From: Sporobolomyces roseus
Lineage: Eukaryota; Basidiomycota; Microbotryomycetes; Sporidiobolales; Sporidiobolaceae
Length of the DNA: 64,000 nt
NCBI GenBank assembly: GCA_016617785.1
Contig: JADILM010000001.1
Location: 2,542,001 to 2,606,000, forward strand
Direction of reading: 5' to 3'
The position numbers and the translations under genes are program-made. Positions 1 through 11,660 of this stretch are shown here, in pieces. Positions within the stretch are counted from its first letter, which is position 1; the number at the start of each line of letters is the position of its first letter. Below the pieces are notes generated by a model. It did no database searches. It saw only the letters and a program-made list of their open reading frames with translations, and had not been told where the DNA came from.

Positions 1-344
1 CCGATCCCTCTATTGCCACGTCAGCTCTGGCGGCGTCGCGTGAGAGCGAGGGGGAGCACGAACCCAGCCTTTTGGTACTCTCCCAGGATTTGTCCTGACT
101 GTGAGGTAATAATTCGTATACAGCAAGCCCAAGAGGATATTGAAAGGTATCAGGAGCTTGAGTAGCGCTGAATTGGTGTAGTTGTAGTGGTAGGAAGGGA
201 GAATGATGAAGAGTTGCGAAGTGAAACCGATGAATGAGATCAAGAGAACCGTTCCAGAAACCCTGTGAGACTGAGTGGAGTCAGTACATGGTATTGGGAG
301 AGGAAGGGGAAGGCTGACCAGATCTTGCCGAGCAGTTTGCCCAT
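1..344 (-). CDS. PFA4: Palmitoyltransferase PFA4-like, 5' part (cut by window edge)
   Basis: Partial gene on the minus strand; only the N-terminal part lies in the window. The inferred protein starts MGKLLGKIW, is split by a 56-nt intron (donor GTCAGC, branch TACTGAC, acceptor CACAG) and continues with two hydrophobic stretches followed by TNPGRVPKGW. That last motif is typical of the region just before the DHHC domain in Pfa4-type ER palmitoyltransferases. A second intron begins after the KGW codon and ends 9 bases from the window edge, so the DHHC-cysteine-rich domain itself is outside. Family role: S-palmitoylation of membrane proteins such as chitin synthase Chs3 in yeast. The start was chosen because it gives an in-frame splice into the first membrane helix. 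The family call rests on the N-terminal motif only. Confidence 0.75.
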
Positions 345-895
345 CTCATTCGGGACTCGGAAGATGAGGTTTGGGCGAGGAGCGAGAGAATGACGAGAAG
401 GCCAGACGACGGGCGAAGGATTGCTGGAGTAGATTCTTTCGTATGTTCTAGCTAATCTGGTGGTACTTCTGAAGCAGTACTAGGAGTGAGAGTGAAGGGA
501 AGGAGAGAGGAAGAGTTTCGCCAATAAATTGCAGGGGTCTGATTCCCACGTCTCTCTCCTTTATTTGCGGACCTGGCCAGGGTGGGTATCATCCTAAGGC
601 TGACTGGAACAAGCATCTAGCAAATTCGACAGCGTGAGATGACAAATTGCGGAATCTCTCCCTCGCGAAGAAACTCGTGTTTACCTCATCCCACTCCACT
701 CGAAAGCTCCTTTGTAAGCTGAATTGCTAGACTAGCTTGTGCTCCTGATCGCTCACTCTCTCTACTCTCTACTGTTCACTCGTTCTCCTTTACTTGCTCA
801 TCTCCTCATTTCACTAGGTCAGTCATCCTCATCTTCCCTTCGACCTCCACTCACCACAAGCTAACCCAGTCTTATATCCATAGATACATACAACA
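345..895. promoter_or_regulatory. Divergent promoter between PFA4 and thioredoxin
   Basis: Non-coding stretch of 551 bp between two divergently transcribed start codons. The thioredoxin side is pyrimidine-rich (CTCTCTCTACTC around 755-800) and the last bases before the ATG read ACAACA, a usual fungal start context. No recognisable operator was seen. Confidence 0.5.
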
Positions 896-1351
896 ATGGG
901 TGTTACCGTCATCGACTCTGTAGATACTTTCAAATCCGCTACCGGTGGAGACAAGGTTGCAATCATCGACTTTTGGGCAACTTGGTAAGCTCCACTCTCC
1001 CTACTCAACTTTGCCTCGTACTGACTCACTCTGCTCTACAGGTGCGGTCCCTGGTACGCTTCCCTTCTCGACTTTCCTTCTTCGCAAACTTTGTGACTAA
1101 TTCCCTTCTCACCTCTCAACTTCAGCAAAGTCATCGGACCCGTCTTCGAGAAGCTCTCTGATCAATTCGAAAACATTGAATTCTTCAAGTGCGACGTCGA
1201 TACTCAAGAAGAAGTTGCCGCCGAAGTCGGAATCAAGGCGATGCCAACTTTCTTGATCTTCAAGAACGGGGACCAAATCGGAAAGGTTGTTGGTGCCGAC
1301 CCCAACAAGCTTAGAGATGCGATCAAGCACCACAGTGAGAACAGTGTCTGA
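896..1351 (+). CDS. TRX1: Thioredoxin
   Basis: Small cytosolic disulfide reductase of 108 residues, the usual family length, with no targeting peptide. Three exons: 896-984, 1042-1053 and 1126-1351. The 12-nt middle exon together with its flanks encodes the WCGPC redox centre, so the active site is assembled across two introns (TG|GTGCGGTCCCTG|CAAA). Downstream are the family landmarks KVIGPVFEKL, the cis-proline segment KAMPTFLIF, and KNGDQIGKVVGA. Thioredoxin recycles peroxiredoxins, ribonucleotide reductase and methionine sulfoxide reductase using thioredoxin reductase/NADPH. The ATG at 896 follows ACAACA and has no upstream in-frame alternative. Identification is secure; the exact paralogue number is not. 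Confidence 0.95.
1042..1053 (+). other. 12-nt microexon carrying the thioredoxin CGPC site
   Basis: Exon GTGCGGTCCCTG lies between a 57-nt intron (985-1041, GTAAGC...CTACAG) and a 72-nt intron (1054-1125, GTACGC...TTCAG). Skipping it would keep the frame but delete Cys-Gly-Pro from the redox centre. Confidence 0.9.
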
Positions 1352-1748
1352 AACGTCTTTGCTGCTAGATTTTGTACCTAAAACCCTTTTACTCTTTTTC
1401 GAATCTTCACATCATCATTTTCTCCTCCTATCTACATCATCTCTTACCCTCTGACAATAAATTCAGTTTGAAAGTAGCTTGAATCGTCGTCATTCTGTCG
1501 TTCGCTTTCGAGTTTCGTTGGAGTTTCGAGAGATCCTGAGAAAGCAGTGCGAATCTGTTCACGTTCTCGAGCGCATCTCGCAGAAGAGGATGAGAACTGA
1601 CACGATAGATGATATTGACGACACCTCGAAAGACTACAGAGAGAGAACACTTGAGAAATAAACACCAAAAAATTCGAAATCCATGATATAAAACATCTTT
1701 GAACACCTTCTGCGAGCCTGCATGATGATCCTTCGTACCGTCCGACGA
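1352..1748. other. Convergent 3' intergenic region
   Basis: 397 bp between the stop codons of thioredoxin (plus) and the MFS transporter (minus). It should hold both polyadenylation regions. Open frames here lack family similarity or codon continuity. I see nothing else. Confidence 0.5.
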
Positions 1749-3975
1749 TCAAATGATGAGTCGGTAGCGAGGGTGTCGGTGACCGAGAGCTGCAATTTCC
1801 TCCTCAGTTTTACCTTCGAGTCGATCGTCTCGCTTTCCGGCGATTCGTTTGCGGTTCTCGTAGATACCGTAAGTAGAGAGGATAGCGCCCATCGACATGG
1901 CTCCGAAAGCGGCGATCAGGTTGACGATGTTTCCCTGAAAAATCGACGAAAATGGGTCAGAACTTTGTTTTCTCGACGGCAACGAACTAAACTCACCGGG
2001 ATATAGCGCGGCTTGAATTGAGGAAGATACAACCACGTCGACGCCACGCTCCCTAGCGACCCAAATGAAGGAACAATAGCGGCGGCGATAGCTCTTTCCG
2101 TAGGCGAGCCAGCGTTCGCGGTAGCGAGCGAAAGGAAAAGAGGACCGTTCGGGAGGGCTCCGGAGAAGGTGAGGAACGAGGCACCGTATAGAGCTTTTGT
2201 GTTCTGTCGAGGGAGGGTTCGGAAGTCAGTAGAAAGCTCAAAACGAAAAACAGAATCCGTTCGAAGTGCGCTCTCGACGGCCCTGGGCGGCTCCGGACGG
2301 AGCAGGCATACTGATAGGACTTACACCGGTACCGAGGAAGATACTGTAGCCGATAACCGAAAGAACCGAGGATCCCGCGATCAGGTATCCGTGAACACGG
2401 TATTTCCAAGCCAGGAAGCTGATGAAGACCGCCCACAATGCGGCTACGCTATAAGGAGGTATCGTACGGAACTGAACCTCGATGACTGTGAATGTACCGA
2501 GGCCGGCAATAATTTGAGGGAGGAAGATTGCGGTTCCCTGCGAAATCGAAAATCGGATCAGCGACGGGACGCTGCACAGGAGCGTACTGGTGCATGCGGA
2601 CTTGGACCAGAACGTTCACGAAATTATATCTGCATGATGCGCATTTGGTCGAGAGGGTGAAAGAAAACGAAGAAGAGGAGAGGAAACGAAATCTTGGTCA
2701 GTTTTGGGTCTTTAAATGGTCCGATTCGGGAGTGGGACTCACCCTAGACAGCAGGCCCATGTGTAAGGGTTGCTGAGAGCCTTGAGTACTGTTTTGAAAG
2801 TCGTCTTGTCGGTAGAAGCCGAGCCGTGTTCGATTCGCATTCGGAGGACGGCAAGTTCGCGTTCTTCTTCAGTGAGCCACTTTGTTGATTCGGGAGAGGT
2901 CGGAAGAGTGAAGAGGAAGACGAGACCGAAGAACATGGTGATGACACCTTCGAAAAGGAAGATCTGGAAACGAAAAAGAAAATTCAGCTTTGACCTCGTC
3001 GGACGGAAAAGAGGCAAAATCGGACTTACCTTCTGCCAGGAGTGTAAACCAGACACGGGTGCACTCAGGAACCCAGCTGCAAGCAATCCTCCGAAGGCGC
3101 CGGATAGACCAGGACCGAGAGAAAGGAAGACACCGATTCGGAACGAGATTTCGCTTCGAGTGTAGAAACGAGTAGTCAAGTAGGCGATACCGGGGATGAC
3201 ACCTATGGAAGAGAAGGGTATCAGCAAGGAAAGTATACGGCCTCACAGTGGACAACTCACCTCCTTCTGCTAGGCCCAACGCAATACGGACTCCAACGAA
3301 ATCCGCGAAATTTTGAACGAAGGCAGTACCGATGCAAACTCCAGCGAAGATCAACGTGAGCTGTTGTGCGGATAGAAGACGTCAGTATGAGCTGATCGCG
3401 GGTTGATGAACAGATTGGGAGGAAGAGGAAGCGATGAGAAAGAAGAAAAAGGATGAAAAACGAAAACTGACGATGGCGAGCCAGATTGAACCGATCTTCT
3501 TCATCACTAGGTTGCTAGGGATCTCAACGGCGACATACGCAATGTAGAAGAGCATCAACGCTACGTTGTATTCGTATTTCGGTACGCTGAGCCCGATATC
3601 CTTCTGAAATCCGGCTGCAGAGGCGTTTCCGATGTTGGAGCTGTAACGACGAAGGAAGGAGACGATGAGCATTCCCCTGACCCCTCATGAACGACACGGA
3701 GAGTACGCACCGATCGATGAAATTGAGGAGGAAGAGTAAGGTGATCTGAGGAAGGATGACAAAGTCGAGCTTGCGAACGAGTCGCTTCTCGGCAGCTGGA
3801 TTGATCTTTGCTTCGAGGTGAGGTAGCGAGACCTGCTTCGAACGTCGATCAAGAATCAGCTTCACGAGACAGAAAGAGTCATACGGAGAAAGCTCACATC
3901 CTCGACTTGCTCAGTCGAACCGAGTTTCTCATCATCGTCGTAGGAGTTGGTTCGTGGCATCTGGGTGGTCGCCAT
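1749..3975 (-). CDS. MFS anion transporter, Dal5/Tna1 (ACS) family
   Basis: Plasma-membrane symporter of the allantoate/nicotinate/pantothenate (anion:cation symporter) branch of the major facilitator superfamily. The N-terminus MATTQMPRTNSYDDDEKLG is acidic and cytosolic. It is followed by RKLDFVILPQITLLFLLNF, NIGNASAAGFQKDIG, a second helix with AYVAVEIPSNLVMKKIGS, RIALGLAEGG with GIAYLTTRFYTRSE, and GLLAAGF, all family landmarks. The C-terminus ends ALGHRHPRYRLII, like the usual G.RHP.FR.. ending. At least seven short introns break the gene. Tna1-like features (LRIEHGSAS segment) suggest a small carboxylate such as nicotinate, but the substrate cannot be set from sequence. The start is the first ATG upstream of the acidic leader; the 5' flank is purine-rich. 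Confidence 0.85.
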
Positions 3976-4507
3976 TGTCGTTCAAAGAGAAAAGGTGAGG
4001 AAGTGGGGGTGCGAGATGGAAGGGTCGTTCGGCCGGTACGAGCGTTCGAGTCGAGGATCAGAGAAGTCGGTTCAGAGCAGTCTCAGCGAGGAGAGAGAAG
4101 CGGTGAGAAGGTGAGGAGAGAGAGAGAGAAAGAAGGAGCCCCGGAATCCTATCGACTGATAAAGGAAGCATCAAACCGGTAGAACAGTAAGAAAGTCGAA
4201 AAGAATTGAAAGGCAGAACAGTTCTTGCGCTTCGCCTTCAAGCGAAAGAACCGGTTAGAAGTGGGGGTCGGATTGAGTGATCGACGAGGCCAAGACTAAA
4301 TTGCTGCTCCCTTCGTTTTCGATGCATGTCCAGAACCGTCGAATCGGTCAATAGAGCTGTAGAAATGGGCCTCGTGAGCACGACTCGATCAAGCGCAAGA
4401 ATAGATCAGGAAGAAGCGATACTCCGTCGCTCTTCGTCTACGAGTCACGACGATCTCGTGAACCAATGGGAGAAGAAACGACGATTACAACACGACTGAA
4501 CTCAGTC
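3976..4507. other. Intergenic region upstream of the MFS gene
   Basis: 532 bp between the MFS start and the VTI1 stop, both genes on the minus strand. The half nearest the MFS gene is strongly AG-rich on the plus strand (around 4090-4140), that is, pyrimidine-rich on the coding strand as expected for a leader. No conserved coding exon was found. Confidence 0.4.
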
Positions 4508-5589
4508 TCAGAACAGCTTTGAGAACAACACATATAGGCTGGGGAACTGTGAGAGTCAGAAAAAGGCCGCAGACGAAAGAACGACTGAAAACGTACATTA
4601 AGAAAATCAGTACTCCGATGATAGCATAAGTTACAGCTTTTTGTTGTTGCATTCTAGAAGCGCACACGAGGGGAAGTGAGCCCAGAGCTACGACGAGAGG
4701 TGGGGAGAGGAAATAGGAGAAACGATTTACCTTCCAACCATTTTCTTGATCGTGTTCGCTGCTCGATCAACAGACCCATCCGCTTCATAGAGCTATACGA
4801 GCTCACACATCAGCAACATGAGCCCCTGAACCCCGGAAGAAGACTCACAGTATCCCTAGTCCTGATCAAACTATCCCTCTGACCTCTCAAGTTCTCCAAG
4901 ATCCCCGTACCCAACCCTTCAGTCTCCAACGCTACTCTCTGACTCGCTTCTAGCCGTCTTTGACCATCTGTGAGTTGATGAGTAGCGGACAAGAGTCGGG
5001 TTTGTTGGGCGTAAGCTGCTGAGGGCGATGATGATGAAGGAGAAGGAGATCGGGAAGTCATGTTCAATGCAGTATGGGTCGCTGAAGGTCGTGACAGCAA
5101 GTCATCGCGATCTGCGCTAGCTTGAGCGGATTTCTACAAGCGATCACGGTCAGTCTGGAGTGACAGAGGGAGACTGAGGGGAACTCACTAAATCTGCTCT
5201 CTGTTTGTTCACTTTCGCCTTGTGTTCCCGTAGTTTCGCTTGCAACGAAGCTTTCTCATTGTGATCGGCAGTCTGAGCTTCAATGTCCATCTGAGCGATC
5301 TGTTGCATCTCCAGCCGGGTTGCTCAGTGACTCTTCGCGGGAAGGAAGTTGCGAAAGAATGGCTCACGATCTCGTCTGCTTCCTCGAGTTCCCTCTCTAT
5401 TCTCCGAAAGACTGCATTTCTCTCCTCTACCACGACAATCCGGTGCATTAGTATAGCTTCGCTTGACGATCAAGAGAAACGCAACGAACCTCGTTTCAAT
5501 TTCGAAGCGCCTCCTTCTAGCTTGTCAACGATGCCTTGCACGAGCGAGTCGAGGTCTGTAGCATACTCTGCAAAGATAGTCGAGTCCAT
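4508..5589 (-). CDS. VTI1: Vti1-like Qb-SNARE
   Basis: Tail-anchored v-SNARE of the Golgi, endosomes and vacuole. The N-terminus MDSTIFAEYATDLDSLVQGI leads into the Vti1 helical bundle with RRIERELEEADEI, then QADSEAQ-like linker sequence and a Qb SNARE motif (RLEASQRVALETEGLGTGI, ENLRGQRDSLIRTRDT). The C-terminal anchor is QQQKAVTYAIIGVLIFLM, completed by a last exon that ends YVLFSKLF followed by the stop. Several 45-80 nt introns. A Ser/Pro-rich insert with SPSPSSSSPS sits just before the SNARE motif and is longer than in yeast Vti1. The last intron falls inside the membrane anchor. Vti1 pairs with different Qa/Qc SNAREs for Golgi-to-endosome and vacuolar fusion. Confidence 0.88.
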
Positions 5590-5971
5590 CCGAGCGTGCT
5601 AGGGGAGAGTTGAGGGGACTTGGAATTGATGATGTTGGTTGTTGAAGGAAATAAAATCGACGACGGAAGCTTCGATTGTTGAGTGGAAGCGTAGTATGGG
5701 GTCGTACAATAGCTTGTATGTGGTCTGGGTGTTCACTGGTGGATTCGAGATGATAAGGAGTCGACAACTCTTCATCTTGAATTCTCGCGAACTTTCTCCT
5801 TCCTCCACTTCACAGTCACAACTCAAACCGACGCGGATCACGGCCAATAGCAACTAAAACACTAGAAAGTAGCTAGACCACGCGCATCATTCAAAGCCGT
5901 CGCTTCCTCGTCGTTCTCCTCCCTCGATCAGAAGCTGTGCTGTCACACGAGGCGGAACACCTCGCTAGGCC
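5590..5971. promoter_or_regulatory. Divergent promoter VTI1 / SPT2
   Basis: 382 bp between head-to-head start codons. Mixed composition, with pyrimidine-rich CTCCTTCCTCCACTTC near 5790-5810. The short open frames here overlap one another on both strands and are not supported. Confidence 0.45.
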
Positions 5972-7544
5972 ATGAGCGTACGTCCAATAGCTCCTGAACC
6001 TCACATGAGATGAGCTGACATCTGAGATCATTACAAACCAAGTCCTTCGCTTCACTCCTTGCAGAATCCGCTTCGAAAACTGCTGCGAATCAAGCCGTCC
6101 TCATCAAGCAAGAAAAGGAACGTCAAGCTGCGAAACGAGCACTCGACTTGGAGAATCAGAGAAAGGCGGAAGAAGCGAAGAAGTTAGCTGAGGAACGAAG
6201 GAAGGAGAGGGAAGCGAGAGAGAAGAAATTGGAACAGGAACAGCAGAAGAAGAAGGATGCGATACCCAAGACGAACAATCTGTATCAGTTGAAACAGGAG
6301 AGGATCAAGAGAGGCTTGAACCCGGATGGAAGTGAGGATCATTTAGCTGGACATGCGAATTCTTCGAGAGTGAGTCGTTTCGTCGGAATTCATCATCTTG
6401 CGCGTCGTCCCATAGACTGACAACGCACTCGATACAGCCTCCTCCGAAGCAATCCTATACAGAGCTTCTCAAGAATGCCGGCAAATCAAAGTCCTCCTCG
6501 AGCACTTCTTCGAAATCAAAGGGGAAAGGAAAAGCGAAAGAAGAAACTGAACCCGTTGGATTGACTCGACAAGAGAAGGCGGCGAGGAGAAGGGATGCAT
6601 TGTTCAGGGAAGGAGATGATGAACCTTCGAGTGGAGCATTCGCTCTCGCAAGATCTTCGATGAAAGCCTCGATGGGTCAACAAACTTCAACCTCGAAATC
6701 CGCTTCACCTCGACCTTCCGCTTCTTCCTCGAATACACCTCGTCCTGGATCTCCGGCTTCAGCTCTAGCAAAGAAACGACACCTCGACGTACCTTCGAAC
6801 CTCAAACCATCATCACTCTCTCGAACTTCCTCCAATTCATCAATGGCTTCGAACGCTTCCACGTCCGCACCTGCTGGATCAGCACGAGATCGTCTCAAAG
6901 CTGGGTTCAAGCCGAACGACCTACAGAAACTGTATACGGTGAAGAGGGACACGAGGACAATCGAAGAAGTTGAACGAGACCTCAAAGCTAAGAAAACTCT
7001 CACGACTGGACCAACTCCATCGACGTCGAAATCTGCGAAACCTTCCGTACCTCGACCTTCCGGGCTCTCTACCTCTTCGAAACCCCCAGCACCAAGACGA
7101 CGTTCTCGTTCGCCCTCTTCCTCTTCCGATTCTTCCACCGAAACCTCCGACACGTCCTCTTCAGCTCGTCGACATCAACATCGCAAGAAGCGATCAAAGA
7201 AACATGGGAAGGGTGATTTGAACGAGCAACAGAGATCGGCGATTTGGCAATTGATGGGCAAGAATCGAGACAAGTATGTCGCGAGGGATATGGATAGTGA
7301 TGATGATAGTAGTGATATGGAAGCTACTGGTGCGGCAGTATTGGCGGAAGAACGAAGAGCGTGCGTCCTCTATTCTTTTCACTGTTTCCCTCCTCTGCTC
7401 GGACTGATGAATCGAATCGCACTCGCGTATAGTGCTCGACTAGCTTCGAAAGAAGACGCAGAAGAACAAGAAAGGTTGCGAGTTGCAGCAGAGAAGAAGG
7501 CACGAATGAAAGCTGCCGCCAAATCTGGTGGAAACGCACGTTGA
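5972..7544 (+). CDS. SPT2: SPT2 chromatin protein (histone H3-H4 chaperone)
   Basis: Nuclear, transcription-linked histone chaperone. The first exon holds only ATG AGC, then an intron of about 65 nt, giving MSSFASLLAESASKTAANQ as the N-terminus. A long Lys/Glu/Arg helix follows (ENQRKAEEAKKLAEERRKE region), then a Ser/Thr/Pro- and Lys-rich disordered middle part, and an RS-like patch (RRRSRSPSSSSDSSTE). The C-terminal SPT2 domain carries SAIWQLMGKNRDKYVARDM, the acidic DSDDDSSDMEA, and an ARLASKEDAEEQERLR helix. This order and the DMEA element are typical of the SPT2 family. Introns near 6370-6438 and 7361-7432 are needed to keep the frame. Identification comes mainly from the C-terminal domain. 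Confidence 0.85.
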
Positions 7545-7927
7545 TGCCTGCCTCACTCAAGCCTTCTCCCCTCCTCTCAGCATTCGTATTTCTAGTCTGA
7601 TCGATCTCGTTCCCCTCTATCTCCTTTGCATCGGCCTTCCACTCTACTTCCCGTTAGTTTTCCGTCATCGCGCACAAATTTGTCCGTTTCCTCGCATAGT
7701 TTAGTAGTCCCTCCCTTTCGCATTGCAGTCTATAACTCGCTTGTTCTCTCCCCATTTTGCTGTCCGTATGTCGAGGAGAGAGGGGCCCTGCAATGTCACT
7801 CGAGATTGAGATGTCCGAATTCTCGTTGCGCTCTTTTCGTCGGGAGAACGACGATGTTCTCGTGCGAAGCTCGCCCAAGAGACACGGCAGAGCAGACTAA
7901 TAAGTATCTTGCGCATCATGGAAGTGT
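7545..7927. other. Convergent 3' intergenic region SPT2 / TFIP11
   Basis: 383 bp between two stop codons of converging genes. Low-confidence open frames on both strands overlap it but have no family features. Nothing else seen. Confidence 0.45.
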
Positions 7928-10900
7928 CTACTTGCCGCCTTTCGCTCTCCTGATCATTTCCTCGACCCCAACCGGTTCTGCCTCCCCTTCTCCACCCTTT
8001 GTAACAACCCAACAGACATCGTCCTCGAGATAACACAGTACACCACCTTTGCCATCGACATTTTCTGATACTCGGAACAAATTCTGACCTTTTGATGTAG
8101 TGCGTCCAGTCGAGAGGAAGAGGAGATTCGAAGAGGAACATAGATCTTCGACGATTGATCGGAAAGAGATCTCGGTCGAGACTGGAGCGGAGGAGGGAAG
8201 GGAGGGAGTGGTAGTGGGCTTGCGAGAAGATGAAGAAGAGGATTGTTTGGGCTGGAAATCGGGTTTCTTGAGTCTGCAGGAGTGCGAGTGATCTGTCAGT
8301 ATCGGCACTTGAAGAGAGACGAGACTAGAGAGGGGAACGTACCGATATTTGACATCTTCACCCAAAGCCATCGCTTGATTCATGAGATCCAAGCCTTTCC
8401 TAAATCCTCTTGAAACTCCCGAAAGCGCAACGACATCTTCGGGGAAGTACGATTTCCACCATGAGTACCTAGATTGTATTATTGTTAGTTTGTACTCGAC
8501 AACACAGTAAAGAAACGAAGCTCACCATTCAGCGACTTGTTCCAAATTGACCCCATCGCTCTTCAACCACACCCACAACGCATCTCCCCATTTCGGGAAG
8601 AACTCGGATTCGATCAAACCGCTCAACATTGAACTCCTCAACAAAGGTTTCCAAGCCAAAACATTGTCGATTGGTGCGAGATCTTGGGAACGTGGATTGA
8701 TGGTGAGTTTTTCGCGAAGAAGTGTACCGAGTGATGGTAAGACGTGTTGGAGTAGTAAGGTATCCCAATCGGATTTCGAGAAAGCCTGATCCCATCCTCT
8801 GTGTCAGGGTCACGAACAGACGAAGTAAGGACAGAGAGGAAGCTCACATCTTTCCAAACCTCCAATCCCTGAGGAACTCCTTCTTTCGCTTTCCATCCAC
8901 TCTTGACCCAACCTCTCACTCGCCTCTTGCATTCCTCCAACAAGCCCTGCATTCTGTCTTCACCAGCAATTTCGAGCCAAGGGAACACGATCGTGTGTAA
9001 TCCGGGAGCGATACCTCGTTTGTAAGCTGACGAAGACCAGTCTGAGATCGAGGTCGAGAGTTTCGGTAGAATCAATTGATCGAGAATGTTGTCTCGTAGG
9101 AAAGCGGGCAGGAGAGGTGACCAGGTTGAGAAAAGAGTGACAGCAGGGGAAGGGTTCGAAGGAGTCCAATCGTTACTGCGCGAGAGATAAAGACATCGTC
9201 AGCTGACGTAGGTTCGTCTTCAGTAGAAAGAAGAGCTCACTTGATAGCGCTTCTGATCTTGGGTAACCAAATAGTCCACATGAAACTTTCGAAAGCAGTC
9301 ATACTCCTCTCTCCTTCTTTCTGTTTCCGCCTCGATGAAGTGTTGTCCTCGTCTCCATTCCCATACAAATCGACAGTTCCGTTCCCGTTCTGCGGTGGGA
9401 GCAGATGTTTGTCGATCAGGAAATGTTTGCGATATCGTTTGAGCTGAGAGACTGATAGAGATGGGTTCGAGAGTGGATCCCAAGATTGGAATATCCGACG
9501 ACACTGTGGGCCGTTTACGTCCATCGATCAGCTCTGGCTTCCAGACGAGAGATCGAGACACCGAAACTACTCACGATAGGAGTGATAGCGCCGACAACGA
9601 CCTCATCCAATCTCATCTCCTCATACTCTTCCCCATAAATACCCAGTAACTCATCAAACTCGTCTCCAAACTTTTCCAAACACTCACAAACCTCTTCTCC
9701 CTCATTCAGCATCGCCAATAATTCCCTACACTCGCTCTCGACCTCTTTCACTTTCTCCACCACTCTCAGAATTCCCCCTAATCGTTTCATCTTCAACTCT
9801 TGTTTCTCGACTCCCTTTCGGATTCGAGATTCTTCTGATTCGAGATAAGCACGGCGTTGAACTACGCCGGAACCTTCTTTCGCTAGGGATCGGAGGGAGG
9901 ATGAGAGAGTCGAGGTGAGAAGGGTTAGGTTGTGTCGTAGCTCGGGTAGTCGAGTTGGATCAGCTGAACCTGCTCCAAAGGCGGGCAGGGAAGAAGAGAT
10001 TGTTTGATCCGGTAGCTGTGGAATCGACGCGGGCATTCATTAGTGTCGATTCGAGCACACTTATGAGAGAGAGACAGGTCGACTCACAGCGTTCCCACTC
10101 AAATCGACGAGTAGCTCTTTCTGTTCGTAAGCTCCACCGTCCTCTCCCTGCTCTTTGAGAATCTCATCATAAGTTTTGAACTCTGTCCTGACTTTCTTCT
10201 CCCTCTTCTTTCCCTGTCCCGCTCCTTTCTCCCCTTTCCATTCCTTCTTCCTCTCCTTCTTCTCTACGACCTCTTCTTCCCCCTTCCCTTGTAACTCCTT
10301 GACACTGACCCCTTTCCTCCTCGCCTCCTCTTCCCAACTAACTTTACTCCTCTCGCCACCTTTGATCCCTTCTCCTTTCTTTCTCAATTTCTGTCCCTCT
10401 CCAATAGGAGTAACGATTCCTTGACCCTCTTTACCCAACCCTCCACCGGTAGACGCGGACCAACCCATCTTTTCGAGTAGTTTGAGTCCGATCGAGTTGG
10501 ACGTTCGGAGGGATGAGAAATGGGCGACTTCGGAACGGGAGAGAGGGGCGGCTTTCTTTGCTGAGGGGGGAGGAGGCGCCGAGGGGAGGAAGGAACGACG
10601 TGGTGCGGGTACAGATGTCGAGGTTGATGCGACTGGTGGAGCAGGAGGAGGTGGCATGAAAGGAGAAGCTTGTCGGGGTGTAGAGGTCGATGATGAAGCA
10701 GTCGAAGTCGAAGTCGAAGCTGCAGGTGGATTCCCATTCAATTCAGCTCTCAGGCTATCAATCAAAGTATTCCCCCCTCCTGCCTTCGATCCCAATCCAC
10801 CTCGACCCGGTTCCTCCGTCGTCGTAGGAGCGGTATTCGAAGTAGAATCCAAAGTCGAAGTGGATTTACTAAACATTGCCATTCCGACATTCTTACCAGC

Positions 10901-11660
10901 GCCAATTCCACCTCTCGAACCGATTCCTCCTCCTCCAATCCCAATTCTTCCACTACTCCCGATCCCTCCACCCCCTCTTCTAGCCCCTAATCCTCTCGGT
11001 GCGAACCCAAGAGAAGAAGCCGCCGCATCTTCCGCTGGTTCAACCACTGGTTCTTCCGTCTCCTGCGGATTCGAGGGATTCGTAGGATGTAAACCTGGTA
11101 CTGGTGCCAAGTGAGATTGATCCTCCTCTTCTTCTTCGAGTCGTTCATTTTCATTTTCGAGAATGATTGAATCTTGGTTCCCCTCCGAACCATGTTCCGA
11201 ATCGGACGAGTTGAGATCCATTGCTACATCTTCTTCGTCTTCTCTTGATGGTTCAATCGATAAAGCGGTTGACAAGTTGTCGAGAAGAGGAAGTTTAGTC
11301 GAGAGAGAGTTTGATGAAGTTGCACCTGCTTTCACGAATGATTGACCCCTGTAACTGTCCCATGTCACCTACGTGGTTTCAGTAGGAGTAGAGTAGAGTA
11401 ACTCACGCCAAGTAACCCTTCCTCCTCGAGGTAGATGATGAGGAGTTGTTGTTTCCTCTCTTTGGTTCGTCTGATTCATTAGCCCATATTCCATAAGTTG
11501 CATCCTCTTTCGCATCCTCCCGCGATCTCTTTTTCCCTCTGTGTGGTCTGAATTCAGAGTCGTCGTCGCCTTGGACTAATTCGTCGCCTCCATCATCTTG
11601 AGAGTGGTCTGAATCGGTATCGGAACCTTGATCCATGAATTCTTGTTTCCTTCTAGCCAT
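7928..11660 (-). CDS. TFIP11: TFIP11/Ntr1-like G-patch splicing factor
   Basis: Nuclear activator of the DEAH helicase Prp43 in spliceosome disassembly (yeast Ntr1/Spp382). Domain order: an acidic TFIP11 N-terminal region (MARRKQEFMDQGSDTDSDHS, later ATYGIWANESDEP), a Gly-rich low-complexity stretch, then the G-patch (LLEKMGWSASTGGGLGKEGQ) near residue 390. After a Lys-rich linker come FKTYDEILKE and a long helical GCFC-type region (ELRHNLTLLT..., EECLEKFGDEFDELLGIYG). It ends in the family C-terminus STEISFRSIVEDLCSSSNLLF with FLSTGR, where TFIP11 proteins have LFLPTGR-like sequence. Large central exon plus several short introns. The start MARRKQEF is the first ATG before the acidic block. 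It shares a divergent promoter region with PRP28, another spliceosome factor. Confidence 0.9.
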
